Shown here piece by piece: positions 4,205 to 5,085 of a stretch of DNA of 5,085 bases (positions within the stretch are counted from its first letter, which is position 1; every line of letters begins with the position of its first letter). Both the position numbers and the translations under genes were made by a program. Under the pieces are notes generated by a model. It did no database searches. It saw only the letters and a list, made by a program, of their open reading frames with translations, and was not told the DNA's origin. The DNA is from Candidatus Jordarchaeales archaeon (GTDB lineage: Archaea; Asgardarchaeota; Jordiarchaeia; Jordiarchaeales; Freyrarchaeaceae). The stretch is from the NCBI GenBank assembly GCA_038889235.1, contig JAWAHN010000008.1, forward strand, positions 1 through 5,085, written 5' to 3'.

Positions 4205-4352
4205 GAGCTAGCTCTGATGGTGTTACTCTTTTATGGTGGCTCTGATGGTAGCCGGGGTATTTGTTTGAGTGGAGGTCCCTTCAAACAATCGCTTATGTTG
4301 ACTGTAGAACAAAGCTTTTTCTTCGACCTCAACGCTTAATCCATGATGAGCT
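4205..4352 (+). other. Gene-poor stretch with decayed coding remnants
   Basis: No convincing gene is present between the palindrome and ATG 4353. The plus strand holds an 11-bp direct repeat, GCTCTGATGGT (4211-4221 and 4239-4249, offset 28 bp), which puts the same hydrophobic ALMV codons in two different frames. From ATG 4233 the frame reads M-V-A-L-M-V-A-G-V-F-V and then stops; from ATG 4202 it reads M-E-L-A-L-M-V-L-L-F. Both look like pieces of a signal peptide. Several stops then follow in the frame of the Ig-like gene. This suggests the damaged 5' part of that gene (inference). Confidence 0.4.
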
Positions 4353-4852
4353 ATGGTTTTGTACACTTCAAACGAAGTGGTCATTAACGTCGAAGAAGCG
4401 ATTATCATGCCTGCTCCAACCTTACCTCCTCCATCGCAGGTGTCAGTTAGGTTGAGCGCGGACAAGACAAGGTGCTATGTTGGAGACACTGTTAACTTTA
4501 CTGTAACCGTGACTGGCTTGGACGGCTGGTTCCAGATAGCGTTGATAGCGAAGGGGAGAGGGGCAATAGCTATAACCGCACAGCCGTTGACGAAGGCTGG
4601 CACAACTGTCAGGATACCTTGGACGCCGTGGGAGCCCGGTGTATATACAATTTATGCAGAAGTAGGAGCGTTGTTGTAGTGGAGACGTATAGATCAAACG
4701 AAGTGACGGTGGCCGTAAGCTCGAAGCCAACGGTAATGGAGGAGAGGGAAGGAGCTGACGTTCTAACAATGCTTTTCGAGTACATACCTTTGATCCTAGG
4801 AGTGGCCGTGCTGGTAACGGTTCTGGGCATGTTGAGGAGGGGCAGGGACTAG
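4353..4852 (+). pseudogene. Ig-like, C-terminally membrane-anchored surface protein, frameshifted
   Basis: Two ORFs in different frames encode one protein. The first part (4353 to TAG 4677-4679, 108 aa) carries a beta-sandwich Ig-like domain from about residue 29: S-V-R-L-S-A-D-K, then V-G-D-T-V-N-F-T-V-T-V, and P-G-V-Y-T-I-Y-A-E-V near the end. The second part (frame of the TAG at 4850-4852, entered near 4668-4676) supplies the expected last strand (S-N-E-V-T-V-A-V-S-S), a spacer and one transmembrane helix (Y-I-P-L-I-L-G-V-A-V-L-V-T-V-L-G-M-L) followed by R-R-G-R-D, giving an outward domain with a cytoplasmic tail. One missing base near 4670 explains the break. ATG 4353 has no good ribosome site, and its first residues resemble the end of a lost upstream Ig domain. 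A virion or cell-envelope surface protein is likely. It could be a pseudogene, a sequencing error, or, with GTG 4679 preceded by AGGAG, two separately translated pieces. Confidence 0.6.
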
Positions 4853-4896
4853 CTCGTTTCCCCCCTCCCAAACTCGCAAAACCTTATGGTACGCTT

Positions 4897-4921
4897 CATA
4901 AACCCAATTGAGGGGTTTATG
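4897..4921. promoter_or_regulatory. Inverted repeat ahead of zinc-ribbon gene
   Basis: Arms CATAAACCC (4897-4905) and GGGTTTATG (4913-4921) are perfect complements around a 7-base loop. Pairing can extend three more steps outward (T-G, T-A, C-G). The right side runs into the GGAGGGGTGA ribosome site, so as RNA it could hide the start of the next gene, and as DNA it could be an operator related to 4185-4204. The CATAAA within it might also be the TATA element. Confidence 0.55.
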
Positions 4922-4934
4922 GAGGGGTGATTGT

Positions 4935-5085
4935 ATGAAGAAGTGCTTCAAGTGCGGTAAGGAAATGCGCTTTAAGGTGAGGAACGTTTACTTTGACGTA
5001 GAGCACGAAGAGTTTCGTGCATACGAAGTCTACGAATGCCAATGTGGTTTTGAGCTTGTACGTGAGCTTGGTCGCGTAAGCCCCT
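4935..5085 (+). CDS. Zinc-ribbon-like protein, C-terminus cut by window edge
   Basis: ATG 4935 is preceded by GGAGGGGTGA (4921-4930), a good ribosome site. Fifty codons are visible without a stop. C4-x2-C7 near the N-terminus and C35-x-C37 later, each near a Gly (G8, G38), form the two knuckles of a zinc ribbon, with a beta-rich segment between them (K14-V18, R28-V32). The visible length already includes the full ribbon; what follows E44-L-G-R is unknown. Zinc ribbons of this kind occur in transcription factors and in many uncharacterised viral proteins, so the function stays open. Its expression may depend on the inverted repeat just upstream. Confidence 0.75.
   Translation, partial: MKKCFKCGKEMRFKVRNVYFDVEHEEFRAYEVYECQCGFELVRELGRVSP

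Noticed and set aside
4139-4339. Plus-strand 66-codon ORF spanning the end of the C2H2 gene and the terminator
   Set aside because: It runs through the terminator and palindrome, has no ribosome site, and no domain is visible; only the hydrophobic piece after 4202 is kept as a possible decayed signal peptide.
4223-4465. Minus-strand 80-codon ORF opposite the start of the Ig-like gene
   Set aside because: No ribosome site before its TTG start, no recognisable domain, and it overlaps sequence that makes good sense as an Ig domain on the plus strand.
4443-4871. Minus-strand 142-codon ORF
   Set aside because: Pro/Ser/Leu/Arg-rich composition typical of a shadow; the plus strand codes for the Ig domain and membrane anchor.

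Overview
The window looks like part of a small thermophilic archaeal (probably crenarchaeal) virus, plasmid or integrated element. The supporting signs are: strong GGAGGTG-type ribosome binding sites; TATA boxes of the TTTATA/TTTAATA type about 25 nt ahead of leaders or starts; C-rich stretches ending in T5-T6 that look like archaeal terminators; frequent GTG and TTG starts (six of the fifteen coding entries); AGG/AGA arginine codons; and a gene content of tiny ribbon-helix-helix (RHH), C2H2 zinc-finger and Lys/Glu-rich proteins. No housekeeping gene, RNA gene, CRISPR array or transposase was seen. The assignment to an archaeal mobile element is an inference from style, not a database match.

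Layout. Two divergent blocks meet at about 2780-2900. The minus-strand block runs leftward from 2734 (or 2782) to 456 as a very compact operon of six genes that overlap or nearly touch: a 69-aa Lys/Glu-rich protein, a 62-aa RHH protein, a 94-aa protein with an H-x3-C-x2-C motif, a 168-aa coiled-coil protein ending in 11 glutamates, a 78-aa protein, and a 325-aa protein that starts with a JAB/JAMM-like HNHP...S..D motif. Further left are three very small genes (35 aa, 39 aa and an edge-truncated acidic one) served by two promoters.

The plus-strand block starts with a 38-aa gene encoding a nearly ideal five-heptad leucine zipper. It is followed by a C-rich/T6 terminator and about 160 bp of 77% A+T DNA with repeated short motifs, which could be an origin or a regulatory region. 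Then come an RHH + C2HC zinc-finger protein overlapping a four-Cys protein, a 52-aa C2H2 zinc-finger protein, a decayed region, an Ig-like membrane-anchored surface protein broken by a frameshift, and finally a CxxC...CxC zinc-ribbon gene cut by the window end.

How it may work together (inference): small DNA-binding proteins (two RHH, one C2H2, one C2HC) dominate, and the divergent promoter region carries direct and inverted repeats that are natural operator candidates. The minus operon mixes a regulator with coiled-coil, zinc-binding and JAB-like proteins, so it may be a module for virion or partition assembly, or for protein processing. The sequence does not decide between these.
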